From: an uncultured Bacilli bacterium
GTDB taxonomy: Bacteria > Bacillota_I > Bacilli_A > RF39 > UBA660
Length of the DNA: 23,082 nucleotides
Direction: 5' to 3'
NCBI GenBank assembly: GCA_934119965.1
Contig: CAKOTA010000018.1
Span: forward strand, 1 to 23,082
In this document: one piece after another, positions 7,456-16,515 of the stretch
Numbering within the stretch: the first letter of the stretch is position 1
How the letters are laid out: the number at the start of each line of letters is the position of its first letter
The notes under the pieces: generated by a model
The model's database searches: none
The model's input: the letters and a program-made list of their open reading frames with translations, nothing else
Told to the model about the DNA's origin: nothing
Position numbers and translations under genes: made by a program

Positions 7456-8166
7456 ATGGAAGAATTAATTAATTTTAAAAATGTAAAAAAAACATATATC
7501 GTTGGAGAAAAAAAATTCAATGCTTTAGATGGAGTAGATTTTACTATTAATAAAGGTGAATTTGTTGTTATTTTAGGACCTAGTGGAGCAGGTAAATCAA
7601 CACTTCTAAATTTATTAGGTGGTATGGATAAAGTAACAAGTGGTAAGATAAAAATCGGAGATGAAATTATATCCGACTATAGCGATTCTGAACTAACTAA
7701 TTATAGGGCAGAAAATATTGGTTTTATTTTTCAATTTTATAATATTTTACCAACACTTACAGTTTTAGAAAATGTTCAAATTGTAAATGATATTGTGAAA
7801 AAACCAAAGAATGCTAAAAAGATATTAAAAGAGGTAGGACTTGAGAAACATTATAATAAATTTCCTAATCAATTATCAGGTGGGGAACAACAAAGAGTTT
7901 CAATAGCAAGAGCAATTGCTAAAGATCCAATATTACTTTTATGTGATGAACCAACAGGAGCTTTAGATTCAAAAACTGGTGTTGAAGTATTAAAATTATT
8001 AAAAAAGCAATGTGATGCTAACAACGGAGAAAATACAGTTGTTATTGTTACTCATAACTCTTTAATTGCTGAAATTGCCGATAGAGTAATAAGATTAAAA
8101 AATGGTAAGGTTGAAAGTAATGAAATTAATAAAAAACCAAAAGATATAGATGAGGTTGTGTGGTAA
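7456..8166 (+). CDS. ABC transporter ATP-binding protein (MacB/LolD type)
   Basis: This ATPase powers the FtsX-type permease encoded one base downstream. The 236-residue protein has Walker A GPSGAGKST (41-49), Q-loop Q93, signature LSGGEQQRV (140-148), Walker B LLLCDEPTGALD (160-171) and H-loop H200. The FQFYNILPTLTVLENV block is typical of the MacB/LolD/SalX group, which drives mechanical or export work rather than uptake. GGGAGATG precedes the ATG. It is the first gene of the TetR-flanked operon. Lipid, peptide or antimicrobial export are all possible; the sequence does not decide. Confidence 0.93.
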   Translation: MEELINFKNVKKTYIVGEKKFNALDGVDFTINKGEFVVILGPSGAGKSTLLNLLGGMDKVTSGKIKIGDEIISDYSDSELTNYRAENIGFIFQFYNILPTLTVLENVQIVNDIVKKPKNAKKILKEVGLEKHYNKFPNQLSGGEQQRVSIARAIAKDPILLLCDEPTGALDSKTGVEVLKLLKKQCDANNGENTVVIVTHNSLIAEIADRVIRLKNGKVESNEINKKPKDIDEVVW

Positions 8167-8167
8167 T

Positions 8168-10540
8168 ATGTTAAGAAAAAAAATGTTTCGCGATATATTA
8201 CAAAATAAATCGCAATTTATAACAATATTTTTAATGGTATTAATAGGAGTTATGGTTTATGTAGGAATTGAATCTTATATGGATGGTATGACTAATGCAG
8301 CCGATAAATTCTATTCTGAAAATAACTTACAAGACTTAAATGTAATGGCTTCTAATCTAACTCAAGATGATTTAAAAACTATTAAATCTTTAGATAATGT
8401 AAAAGATGCCGAAAGAAAATTAGTTGTTACAGGAATAGATGGTGATGATAAAGATAAAACTTATTTGATTAGTTTTATTGAATCAAACAATATTTCAAAA
8501 TTTTATGTAGTTGATGGTGAAAAATTTGATGTTTCTAAAAAAGGTGTATGGGCTGATAATTTTTACGCAGAAAAAAATAATCTAAAAGTAGGAGATACAA
8601 TAAAAATCCAATATGACACATTTACTTTAGAGGAAAAAATATTAGGACTTATTAATGTTCCAGATCATATTTATGATGTAAAAGATGAATCAGAGCTTGT
8701 TCCTAATAGGAAAATTTTTGGATTCGTTTACTTATCATCTAATGAAATACCCGCCAGTTATATAAAAGATATGGTAATTAAAAATTATGGATTAACTGAG
8801 GAATTATTTGATGTTTATATGCCAGATTTTAATTATAAGGATTATATTCCATATAACTATATTATGGTAGATGTTGATAAAAAATCAAATGTAAATAAAG
8901 TTAAAAATAGTATTGAAGATAACGTAAAAGATGCTTTAGCAATTATAAAGATAGAAGATACTGCTTCTTATACTATGTATCAAGGAGAAATTGATGAAGG
9001 TGCTTCATATGTTGGTATCTTTTCAGGCTTATTCTTATTTATTGCAATGCTATCAGTTATTACAACAATGACTAGGGTTATTAAAAAACAAAAATTACAA
9101 ATAGGCACATTAAAAGCTTTAGGATTTAAAAACTATAAAATATCTTTACATTATATTAGTTATGGTTTTTGGATTTCATTAATGGGAGCTATATGTGGTA
9201 TCATTTTAGGAAGATATTTTATTGGTAGTGTATTTTTAAATTTGGAAATGTCTTTCTTTGAAGTACCTAATGGAAAACCAATAATTAATAATATGAGCTA
9301 TGTAGTAGCTACATGTGTAGTTTTAATTGTTTCATTTATTACTTATTTAACTTGTAGAAAAGAATTGAAAAAGATACCAGCAGAATCTCTTAGAAATGAG
9401 CTTCCTAAGGTTAAAAATGGTAGTTTAAATATTACAACTAAAGGACCATTTAAAAAACTAGGATTCTCTAGTAAATGGAATTTAAGGGATATAATTAGAA
9501 ATAAATTTAGAACAATTACAGCTGTAGTTGGAATTGTTGGTTGCTGTACTTTGATTGTTTGTGCTTTTGGAATGCTTAATAGTATGAATCATTTTATTAA
9601 ACTACAATTTGATGAATTATATAATTTTGATTATAAATTAACTTTAAGAGAAAATCTAAGTCAAGAAAAATTAGATGAAATAGAAAATAAATATGGGAAA
9701 TCTACTAGTGAAAAATTAGGAGTTGAATTAGTAAATAATGATGTAAGAGAATCCAATACAATATTTGTATCAGATGCTTCTAACTTAGTGAGATTTAAAG
9801 ATAAAAATGATAAATTTATGAAAATTGATTCGAATGAAGGAATTTATGTTACAATTAAATTAGCCCAAAATAATGGTTATAATATTGGTGACACAATTAA
9901 GTGGCATATTTATGGTGATTCTACTTATTATGAGTCTAAGATAATTGGATTTAACAAAGATCCTCAAAATCAAAATTTAACTATGACTAAAGAATATATG
10001 GAAAGTTTAGGATTAAAATATATTCCAGATTCATTATATACAAACTATAATTTGAAAAATATTAAAGAAATAGATGGTGTAAGTTTAATTCAAGATATTG
10101 CTTCATTAAAAACAAGTATGGAATCAATGCTATCAACGATGAAATCTATGATTACTTTAATTATTTGTTTTGCTATTTTGTTGGGAGCTATTATAATATA
10201 TAATATGGGCATACTATCATATAGTGAAAAACAATATCAATTTTCAACTTTAAAAGTGTTAGGATTTAAAGACAAGAAAATTAAAAAAATATTTGTTCAA
10301 CAAAATATTTGGATTACTTTTTTATCAATTATAATTGGATTACCTAGTGGTTATTTTCTAACTTCTTGGTTATTTAAAGTTTGTTTAGATGATAACTTTG
10401 ATTTTAATGTATATATTAATATTAGTACATATATAATTGCTACAATTGGAACTTTCTTAGTATCATATATTGTTTCAAAATTGTTAGCAAAAAAAATAAA
10501 TAAAATAGATATGGTAAGTAGCTTAAAAGGAAACGAATAG
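8168..10540 (+). CDS. FtsX/MacB-type ABC transporter permease
   Basis: The 790-residue protein has the doubled FtsX layout: one membrane helix near the N-terminus (about 16-35), a large outside domain to about 275, a three-helix group (about 280-395), a fifth helix (about 440-460), a second outside domain, and a C-terminal three-helix group (about 670-780). Each helix group carries the family phrase after its first helix: GTLKALGFKNYKI and STLKVLGFKDKKI. It is the partner of the ATPase just before it. The ATG at 8168 is chosen because an upstream in-frame ATG at 8150 lies inside the ATPase gene. Long outside domains suit MacB-like systems that act on envelope substrates. Substrate unknown. 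Confidence 0.92.
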   Translation: MLRKKMFRDILQNKSQFITIFLMVLIGVMVYVGIESYMDGMTNAADKFYSENNLQDLNVMASNLTQDDLKTIKSLDNVKDAERKLVVTGIDGDDKDKTYLISFIESNNISKFYVVDGEKFDVSKKGVWADNFYAEKNNLKVGDTIKIQYDTFTLEEKILGLINVPDHIYDVKDESELVPNRKIFGFVYLSSNEIPASYIKDMVIKNYGLTEELFDVYMPDFNYKDYIPYNYIMVDVDKKSNVNKVKNSIEDNVKDALAIIKIEDTASYTMYQGEIDEGASYVGIFSGLFLFIAMLSVITTMTRVIKKQKLQIGTLKALGFKNYKISLHYISYGFWISLMGAICGIILGRYFIGSVFLNLEMSFFEVPNGKPIINNMSYVVATCVVLIVSFITYLTCRKELKKIPAESLRNELPKVKNGSLNITTKGPFKKLGFSSKWNLRDIIRNKFRTITAVVGIVGCCTLIVCAFGMLNSMNHFIKLQFDELYNFDYKLTLRENLSQEKLDEIENKYGKSTSEKLGVELVNNDVRESNTIFVSDASNLVRFKDKNDKFMKIDSNEGIYVTIKLAQNNGYNIGDTIKWHIYGDSTYYESKIIGFNKDPQNQNLTMTKEYMESLGLKYIPDSLYTNYNLKNIKEIDGVSLIQDIASLKTSMESMLSTMKSMITLIICFAILLGAIIIYNMGILSYSEKQYQFSTLKVLGFKDKKIKKIFVQQNIWITFLSIIIGLPSGYFLTSWLFKVCLDDNFDFNVYINISTYIIATIGTFLVSYIVSKLLAKKINKIDMVSSLKGNE

Positions 10541-10550
10541 GAGGTTTTCT

Positions 10551-12575
10551 ATGAAAAAATATAGATATAATATAAATAATTTGGATTGTGCAAATTGTGC
10601 TAGAGAAGTAGAAGAATCTCTAAATAATAATAAAGATTTCCAAAATGTTAGTGTTAATTTTAATACCTTAAAGCTAACATATGAATCTGACATTGATTTT
10701 TCGATTAGTGAATTAAATAAATTAGTAAAAAAAGTAGAACCAGATGCTTTCATTTCTAGTGAAGAAGTAAGCAATAAAAAGGAATATAATTTAATTATTT
10801 TAATTGTTGCTTTAATTATTGGTATATTAGGTTGTTACTTAAATATTCCTAATTATTTAAAAATATTATTATATATTATTTCTTATTCTTTATTATTGTA
10901 CCGAACTACTATCAATGCAATTAAATTGTTGTTTAAAAGTAAAACTATTAATGAAAATGCTTTAATTACTATTTCTTGTATAGGTGCTTTAGCAATTGGT
11001 GATGTAATGGAAGGAATGATGGTAATAACTCTATATACTATTGGTAAAATATTAGAGGAAAAAGCTATTAATAATTCAAGAAAATCTATTAGAGATTTAC
11101 TTGATATAAAACAACCATTTGCTAACAAAAAAAATAAAAATGAAGTTCAAAAAATAAATGTAGAAGATATTAAAATTAATGATATTTTAGTAGTTAAAAA
11201 AGGCGAAAAAATTCCTGTTGATGGTGTTGTTGTCAAAGGAAGAACTTATTTAGATACTTCAGCTTTAACTGGTGAATCAGAGTTAGAAGTTAAAAATATT
11301 GATGATGTGGTTTTATCTGGAACTATTAATGTTGGTGATTTAATAGAGATGAGAGCAACTTCTTTATTTGAAGATTCGACTGTTGCCAAAATATTGGACT
11401 TATTAGAAAGTGCAACTGATAAAAAAACTAAAACAGAAACGATGGTTTCAAAAATTAGTAAAGTATATACACCAATTATAATAATTTTAGCTATATTAAT
11501 TATTATAATTTTACCTTTATTTAATGTATCCTTATCTGATAGTATATATCGTGCTTTAACTTTCTTAGTTATTTCTTGTCCTTGTGCAATAGCGATTTCT
11601 GTTCCTCTTTCTTATTTTACGGGAATAGGAGTAGCAAGTAAAAAGGGAATTTTAATTAAAGGAAGTAATTTTTTAGATAATTTAAGTAATGCTAAAAAAA
11701 TTATATTTGATAAAACAGGTACACTTACAAATGGTACATTTAGTGTTTTAGATATCGAAATATTTGATAAAAGTTTTACTAAAAAAGAAATTGTTGATAT
11801 TTTAGTTAAAGGTGAATCTTTTTCAAACCATCCAATTGCTAAATCGATATTAAGTTTAACAGATATTAAAATTGATAATAGCGATGTGAAAAAATATAAG
11901 GAAATAGATGGTAAAGGAATTTATTTTGAACTAAATGATAAGAAGATATCAATTGGTAACAAAATGCTATGTAATTGTGATGAAGAAGCAGTTTTACATC
12001 TAAATATAGATGGAAATCATATAGCTTCAATTACAATCAGTGATGGTATCAAAGAAAATGCTAAAGAAACGATAAAAGAACTAAAAGAACAAGGTATTAA
12101 AACTTATATGTTTACAGGTGATAAAAAAGATATTGCCTTAGATATTGGTAAGAAATTAGGTATAGATGATATTAAATATGAAATGTTACCTACTGATAAA
12201 TTTGAATGTTTTGAACAAATTTCTAAAGATAATGAAATTGCTATATTTGTTGGTGATGGAATTAATGATGCTCCAGTTTTAAAAAGAGCTGATATAGGTA
12301 TTTCTATGGGTGGCGTTGGAACTGATTCAGCAATTGAAGCAAGTGATATAGTTTTAATCTCTGATGATTTAGAAAAAATATTGCAAGCAATTAATCTATC
12401 TAAATATACAAAGTATATTATAAGACAAAATTTAATATTTGCTATAGCAGTTAAAATTGTTATATTATTACTTAGTGTCTTTGGTTTAGCAAATATGTGG
12501 TTAGCTGTTTTTGCTGATACTGGTGTAACACTATTAACTATTTTAAATACTTTAAGAATAATAAAAAAAGGTTAG
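10551..12575 (+). CDS. Zn/Cd/Pb-class P1B-type ATPase exporter
   Basis: The 674-residue pump has a heavy-metal-associated domain with the metal site DCANC (C13, C16), the TGES actuator loop (240-243), the membrane metal site CPC (343-345), phosphorylation site DKTGTLT (387-393, D387), the SxxHP motif (H427, P428), and GDGINDAP (568-575). The final helices contain K635 and FADTGVTLL (D656), the pattern of the ZntA/CadA class that exports Zn, Cd and Pb; copper pumps have different residues there. A near-perfect AGGAGG precedes the ATG. It starts ten bases after the FtsX gene, so it is in the TetR-controlled operon. ArsR, MerR or CsoR regulators are more usual for such pumps. The class is firm; the physiological metal is inferred. 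Confidence 0.95.
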   Translation: MKKYRYNINNLDCANCAREVEESLNNNKDFQNVSVNFNTLKLTYESDIDFSISELNKLVKKVEPDAFISSEEVSNKKEYNLIILIVALIIGILGCYLNIPNYLKILLYIISYSLLLYRTTINAIKLLFKSKTINENALITISCIGALAIGDVMEGMMVITLYTIGKILEEKAINNSRKSIRDLLDIKQPFANKKNKNEVQKINVEDIKINDILVVKKGEKIPVDGVVVKGRTYLDTSALTGESELEVKNIDDVVLSGTINVGDLIEMRATSLFEDSTVAKILDLLESATDKKTKTETMVSKISKVYTPIIIILAILIIIILPLFNVSLSDSIYRALTFLVISCPCAIAISVPLSYFTGIGVASKKGILIKGSNFLDNLSNAKKIIFDKTGTLTNGTFSVLDIEIFDKSFTKKEIVDILVKGESFSNHPIAKSILSLTDIKIDNSDVKKYKEIDGKGIYFELNDKKISIGNKMLCNCDEEAVLHLNIDGNHIASITISDGIKENAKETIKELKEQGIKTYMFTGDKKDIALDIGKKLGIDDIKYEMLPTDKFECFEQISKDNEIAIFVGDGINDAPVLKRADIGISMGGVGTDSAIEASDIVLISDDLEKILQAINLSKYTKYIIRQNLIFAIAVKIVILLLSVFGLANMWLAVFADTGVTLLTILNTLRIIKKG

Positions 12576-12590
12576 TTTTTACTAACTTTT
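12566..12590 (+). terminator. Terminator after the P1B ATPase gene
   Basis: GTTAGT and ACTAAC pair around TTTT, extended by one G-U pair and A-T pairs, ending in TTTTATT. It overlaps the stop codon of the ATPase gene. Confidence 0.7.
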
Positions 12591-12591
12591 A

Positions 12592-12621
12592 TTGTTTAAA
12601 AATATTTATTTATGATAATAT
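12592..12621 (+). promoter_or_regulatory. Possible promoter of the DUF362 gene
   Basis: TTGTTT (12592-12597) and TAATAT (12616-12621) are 18 bases apart; the -10 is preceded by TGA, giving an extended -10. It sits right after the terminator. Confidence 0.45.
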
Positions 12622-12638
12622 AAATATAGGAGGTAGTT

Positions 12639-13523
12639 ATGGAAAAATCAAAAGTTTATTTTATAAAAGAGATTAATTCAGAAAATTTGATTAAAATTTA
12701 TGATGCTTTAGGTGTTAATTTATCAGGCAAAGTTGGAGTTAAAATTTCTACTGGTGAACCTGGTGGACACAACTTTTTAAATCCAAATTTAATTAAAGAT
12801 TTAGTTAAAAAAATAAATGGTACTATTATTGAATGTTGTACTGCTTATGGTGGAAAAAGACAAGATCCAAAAGATCATTGGCAAGCTATTAAAGATCACG
12901 GTTTTTATGATGTAGCTCATTGTGATATAATGGATGAATTTGATGAATTTGAAATTCCAATTAATAATGGTTTTCATTTAGATAAAGATATTGTAGGAGA
13001 ACATTTAAAAAAATATAATTCAATTTTAATGTTATCTCATTTTAAGGGACATGCTATGGGTGGATTTGGCGGAGCTTTAAAAAATATGTCTATAGGTATG
13101 GCTTCTACTAAAGGGAAATTAAATATTCATTCAGCAGGTAAAACTTTAAATCAACAAGAAACTTGGAATAATTTACCACCACAAGATGATTTCTTAGAAT
13201 CAATGGCAGATGCTTGTAAGGGAATTATTTCATATTTTGGAAAAGAAAATATTGTTTATATTAATGTTGCTAACAATTTATCAGTTGATTGTGATTGTGA
13301 TTCTAATCCAGCTGATCCTGAAATGAATGATTTAGGTATTTTTGCTTCTTTAGATCCGGTAGCACTTGATCAAGCTTGTTATGATGCTGTTGTAAATTCT
13401 AATGATGAAGGTAAGAAAGCTTTAATTGAAAGAATGGATTCAAGACATGCAATTCATACAGTAGAGGCAGCAAATGAATTAGGATTAGGTAGTAGAGAAT
13501 ACGAAATAATTGAATTAAATTAA
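12639..13523 (+). CDS. DUF362-domain protein
   Basis: The 294-residue protein matches the DUF362 family by GVKISTGEPGGHNFL (33-47), SHFKGHAMGGFGGALKNM (133-150), the Cys cluster DCDCDSNP (217-224) and ASLDPVALDQACYD (236-249). DUF362 proteins are cytosolic and often occur with Fe-S or ferredoxin domains, but no biochemical role is established that I can name. This copy lacks an added ferredoxin domain. The clustered cysteines (C66, C67, C95, C218, C220, C247) could hold metal; this is inference. AGGAGGT precedes the ATG. It stands alone between two terminators and is convergent with the collagen-like gene. Confidence 0.88.
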   Translation: MEKSKVYFIKEINSENLIKIYDALGVNLSGKVGVKISTGEPGGHNFLNPNLIKDLVKKINGTIIECCTAYGGKRQDPKDHWQAIKDHGFYDVAHCDIMDEFDEFEIPINNGFHLDKDIVGEHLKKYNSILMLSHFKGHAMGGFGGALKNMSIGMASTKGKLNIHSAGKTLNQQETWNNLPPQDDFLESMADACKGIISYFGKENIVYINVANNLSVDCDCDSNPADPEMNDLGIFASLDPVALDQACYDAVVNSNDEGKKALIERMDSRHAIHTVEAANELGLGSREYEIIELN

Positions 13524-13546
13524 AAACACTTTATAAGTGTTTTTTT
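13522..13546. terminator. Bidirectional terminator between DUF362 and collagen-like genes
   Basis: AAAAACACTT (13522-13531) pairs perfectly with AAGTGTTTTT (13535-13544) around a three-base loop and continues into more T. It is U-ended on both strands and serves the convergent genes. Confidence 0.88.
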
Positions 13547-14471
13547 AGTTTAATTTTATAATATTTAATTTCGCATTGGTACTGCCATTAAAAGATAAGT
13601 TTGCGGTTTTGTCCGCTTTTAGTGTTAGATTTATAACATCATCTGGATTTAATTCACAGATAATTGTTCCACTTAATTCAATAAGATTATCTTCAGTTCC
13701 ATCACCGCTTATATCACTGCCGGGTATAAGAGTATTATTACGTGCAATACCAATTGTTAAAAGTGTTGCTACTAAGGGTTCAACAGTTATTAAATAATCA
13801 ATTTTATATACACCAATTTCATTTATGGTTATGGAATTGTCAGGCATATATGTAGCATTTAATATAGGTCCATTTTTATCTAATTCAATTATAGTTTCTA
13901 CATTTTGTTGAAATTCTTTTGTTTGTTGTGTATTTGTATATTTTTCGGCATAAACTCCAATACCACCTGTATCACCTTTAGGTCCAGCAGGCCCTTGAGG
14001 ACCAATATTACCACCAATTCCTTGAGGTCCGGTTGGTCCTTCCTTTCCTTGTTCTCCTTGAGGTCCTTGAGGCCCAGTTGGTCCTTCTTTTCCTTGTGGT
14101 CCAGTAGGACCAATCATTCCTGTATCTCCTTTAGGACCTTGTTCTCCTCTTTCACCTTGTGGACCTATAGGACCAATATCACCCTTAGGTCCAGTGGGTC
14201 CTATGATTTTTCCAGCACTTTTCCAATCCATTGTTTGAGGATCCCAATAGTATAATTCACCATTAATTATATATGTATCGCCATCACTTCCTTGTGGATG
14301 TTGTATTTTTAATTCATCTAGAGAATTATATGTTCCTTTTATGCTAATGCCAGTTCCTTGCATTCCTCTAGGTCCCGTTGGACCTACAATTCCATAGATA
14401 CCAAGTTCATTTAATTTATTTTTAATTTTTAGATTTTCTCTTAGCTTTTTGAATTTGCAATTTTCTTCCAT
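13545..14471 (-). CDS. Collagen-like GXY-repeat protein with BclA-like C-terminal domain
   Basis: The 308-residue protein has a charged N-terminal segment (1-25), a short Gly-x-y run (27-41), an inserted segment of about 48 residues (42-89; GDTYIINGELYYW and W83), an uninterrupted run of 28 Gly-x-y triplets (about 91-174, rich in GPTGPQ and GPKGDT), and a beta-rich C-terminal domain (175-308) resembling the BclA/C1q-like trimer-forming domain of Bacillota. Such proteins form triple-helical stalks. There is no signal peptide or LPXTG sorting signal, so export would need another route, as with exosporium BclA. AGGTGA lies before the ATG. The repeat DNA is clearly richer in G+C than its surroundings. 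Alternatives are a phage tail fibre-like protein or another surface filament. Confidence 0.88.
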   Translation of the reverse strand: MEENCKFKKLRENLKIKNKLNELGIYGIVGPTGPRGMQGTGISIKGTYNSLDELKIQHPQGSDGDTYIINGELYYWDPQTMDWKSAGKIIGPTGPKGDIGPIGPQGERGEQGPKGDTGMIGPTGPQGKEGPTGPQGPQGEQGKEGPTGPQGIGGNIGPQGPAGPKGDTGGIGVYAEKYTNTQQTKEFQQNVETIIELDKNGPILNATYMPDNSITINEIGVYKIDYLITVEPLVATLLTIGIARNNTLIPGSDISGDGTEDNLIELSGTIICELNPDDVINLTLKADKTANLSFNGSTNAKLNIIKLN

Positions 14472-14492
14472 TAAAATTCACCTCATCACTTC

Positions 14493-14522
14493 ATTATAGT
14501 TTATGTTCTAATTATTTTTAAA
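14493..14522 (-). promoter_or_regulatory. Possible promoter of the collagen-like gene
   Basis: On the minus strand a consensus TATAAT (14493-14498) lies about 20 bases before the start. The -35 (TTTAAA or TTAAAA) is weak. Confidence 0.35.
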
Positions 14523-14523
14523 T

Positions 14524-14590
14524 GTAGTTTGAATAATTATTGAATAGAAAAGTTGGTTTAATTTTCAATATATAAAACAAAATCAAATAT
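14524..14590. repeat. Degenerate copy of the import-permease 3' flank (copy A)
   Basis: This segment aligns with 18549-18618, the terminator and last codons of the import permease. Shared blocks include TAGTTTGAATA, CAATAGAAAA (one change), GTT(A/G)GTTTAATTTT and TCAATATATAAAACAA. The right arm of the terminator hairpin is missing here. The rest of the 14472-14772 intergenic region holds only the promoter elements listed separately. Confidence 0.7.
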
Positions 14591-14741
14591 TTTAGTCTAT
14601 AGTATTTTGATTAAACTTACTAATGGATTAGTGATTAATTATGCATGAAATAACATAAATTTTTGAAATGATGTTATTAAATAAATTTAGAAAAAGACAT
14701 TGAATTATATTATCTAAAGTATACTAAAAATCAACATTTTA

Positions 14742-14750
14742 TGTTAAAAT
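14742..14750 (+). promoter_or_regulatory. Possible extended -10 promoter of the ABC exporter operon
   Basis: TGTTAAAAT is an extended -10 element without a good -35. The same TTTTATGTTAAAAT block occurs upstream of the gene at 21890. The leader would be only about 15 bases. Confidence 0.4.
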
Positions 14751-14772
14751 GGTGATATGAGGTGTCTTGGGT

Positions 14773-16515
14773 ATGATAAAAGAGTATTATGGTTTTATTA
14801 AAGATTATTTAGAGTTAGTGGAATTAAAAATTAAATATGTTGTTATAAATATATTGTCTGCTTTTTTTTATAAAGGATTTTCAATTTTATTACCACTTAT
14901 TGCCTCATTAATTATTAAGTATTTAAATGACGGTAATGCAAAAATGACCTATTATTGTTTAGGAACATTTTTAATAGTCTACATTTTATATAATATTGCT
15001 CTTTATATTAATTATAAAATTTATGGTTTTAATATGAATTATTGCTACGATAAATTAACAAAAAAAGTATTAAATAAATTAGTCACAGTAGATAATACCT
15101 TTACTAGATTCATAAGTAAAGGACGACTTATGAATTCTATTAATTCGGATATTATTAGTATTGGTGATATGAATGATAGGATATCAGAAGTATTAATGGG
15201 AATTTTACAGATAATTTCGGTTTTAATTATTGTCGGTTTTTATAATATTTATTTAGCCTTGTTATTAATTGTTTTTGCAATTATTTATATTACTGTTAGA
15301 AATAATTGTGATAGAAAAATAAATTATTATCACAATAAAGTTGTAGTGCAAGATGATAGATACAGTACATTAATAACACAAATAGTATCAGGATTACAAG
15401 AAATAAAGACATTTAATATGTTACCAAAATTGGTAAGCAAATTAAATGCAATACAAAATAAATTTACTAAGTTTTATAGTATAAAGAGAAAATATTTTAC
15501 AATTAGAGATAATGATGTTAAGATTATAACTTATATATTTAGGTTTTTGTTGTATATATTACTTATATTCTTAATGACAAAAGAAAAAATAGATGTAAGT
15601 GTATTAGTTTTAATTGTTTCATATCATGAATATTTAGTTACTTATATTGACGATTTAATTGCTTCTACTTCAACTATACGAGAGGTTAATACAGCAGTTA
15701 ATAGAATTAATGATATATTAAAATATGATTCTAAAGAAATACAGTTTGGTGTGATTGATACTAAAGATATTCATGGTATTATAGAATTTAAAAATGTTAG
15801 TTTAGAAATTAAAAACAATAAAATATTAAATAATATTAATTTAAAAATTGATCATAATGAAGTAGTGGCTATTGTAGGTGAAGCAGGAAGTGGAAAAACA
15901 ATGTTATTTAATTTATTATTGAGATTGTTTGAACCTACAAAAGGAAGGATAACTTTAGATAATATAAATATTTTCGATTTTAGTAAGGAAGCATATTCTA
16001 ATAATGTATCAGTTGTTAATCAAAAGCCATTTATTTTTAATATGAGTATAAGAAAAAATTTAGCTTTTGTTGATACAAATATAAGTAATCAAATAAATGC
16101 TTGTAAAAAAGCAGGTATACATGAATTTATTGAAACATTACCCCAAGGTTATAATACTATATTGAGAGAAAATGGTAGTAATATATCAGGCGGTCAAAAA
16201 CAAATGATTTCAATAGCTAGAACTATTTTATCTGAAGCAGAAGTTTTACTATTAGATGATATAACTACATCTTTAGATCCGGATACCGCAAAATTAGTTC
16301 CTAGACTTATCAATAATTTAAAAAAAGACCATACAATAATCATGATAACTAAAAAACCAGAATTAATGAAAGAAGCAGATAGAATCATTGTACTTGATAA
16401 AGGTAGAATTAATGATGTTGGAACACATAAACAGTTAATTGCTAGAAATGAAATATATCAAATGCTACAATCTAGAAAATCTCCTAGTAGAATTGGGGTG
16501 TTTAACAATGATTAA
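14773..16515 (+). CDS. ABC exporter half-transporter 1 (degenerate ATP site)
   Basis: The 580-residue protein has an N-terminal six-helix membrane domain (about 20-300) and a C-terminal ATPase domain. Motifs: Walker A GEAGSGKT (369-376), Q417, signature ISGGQ (471-475), Walker B VLLLDD (491-496). The catalytic glutamate after Walker B is Asp (D496) and the H-loop histidine is Lys (K527 in ITKKP). Thus its own Walker A/B half-site should hydrolyse ATP poorly, while its signature is intact. The following gene encodes the partner with the reverse pattern, so together they form a heterodimeric exporter. ATG 14773 is preferred to TTG 14767, because GAGGTG (14759-14764) is eight bases before the ATG and only two before the TTG. 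Substrate unknown; drugs, lipids or peptides are possible. Confidence 0.92.
   Translation: MIKEYYGFIKDYLELVELKIKYVVINILSAFFYKGFSILLPLIASLIIKYLNDGNAKMTYYCLGTFLIVYILYNIALYINYKIYGFNMNYCYDKLTKKVLNKLVTVDNTFTRFISKGRLMNSINSDIISIGDMNDRISEVLMGILQIISVLIIVGFYNIYLALLLIVFAIIYITVRNNCDRKINYYHNKVVVQDDRYSTLITQIVSGLQEIKTFNMLPKLVSKLNAIQNKFTKFYSIKRKYFTIRDNDVKIITYIFRFLLYILLIFLMTKEKIDVSVLVLIVSYHEYLVTYIDDLIASTSTIREVNTAVNRINDILKYDSKEIQFGVIDTKDIHGIIEFKNVSLEIKNNKILNNINLKIDHNEVVAIVGEAGSGKTMLFNLLLRLFEPTKGRITLDNINIFDFSKEAYSNNVSVVNQKPFIFNMSIRKNLAFVDTNISNQINACKKAGIHEFIETLPQGYNTILRENGSNISGGQKQMISIARTILSEAEVLLLDDITTSLDPDTAKLVPRLINNLKKDHTIIMITKKPELMKEADRIIVLDKGRINDVGTHKQLIARNEIYQMLQSRKSPSRIGVFNND

Noticed and set aside
10523..11128. 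Minus-strand frames within the P1B ATPase gene
   Set aside because: They overlap a fully motif-supported gene and have no ribosome sites.
13898..14113. Minus-strand alternate-frame ORF with Asp-Leu-Lys repeats
   Set aside because: It is a frame-shifted reading of the same collagen repeat.
13905..14255. Plus-strand Ser/Arg/Leu/Thr-rich frame with repeats
   Set aside because: It is the complement of the Gly-x-y codons of the collagen-like gene; the repeats are a by-product.
13950..14380. Short DNA repeats that could suggest a CRISPR array or tandem repeat locus
   Set aside because: The period is nine bases (Gly-x-y codons) in one open frame, with no spacers.
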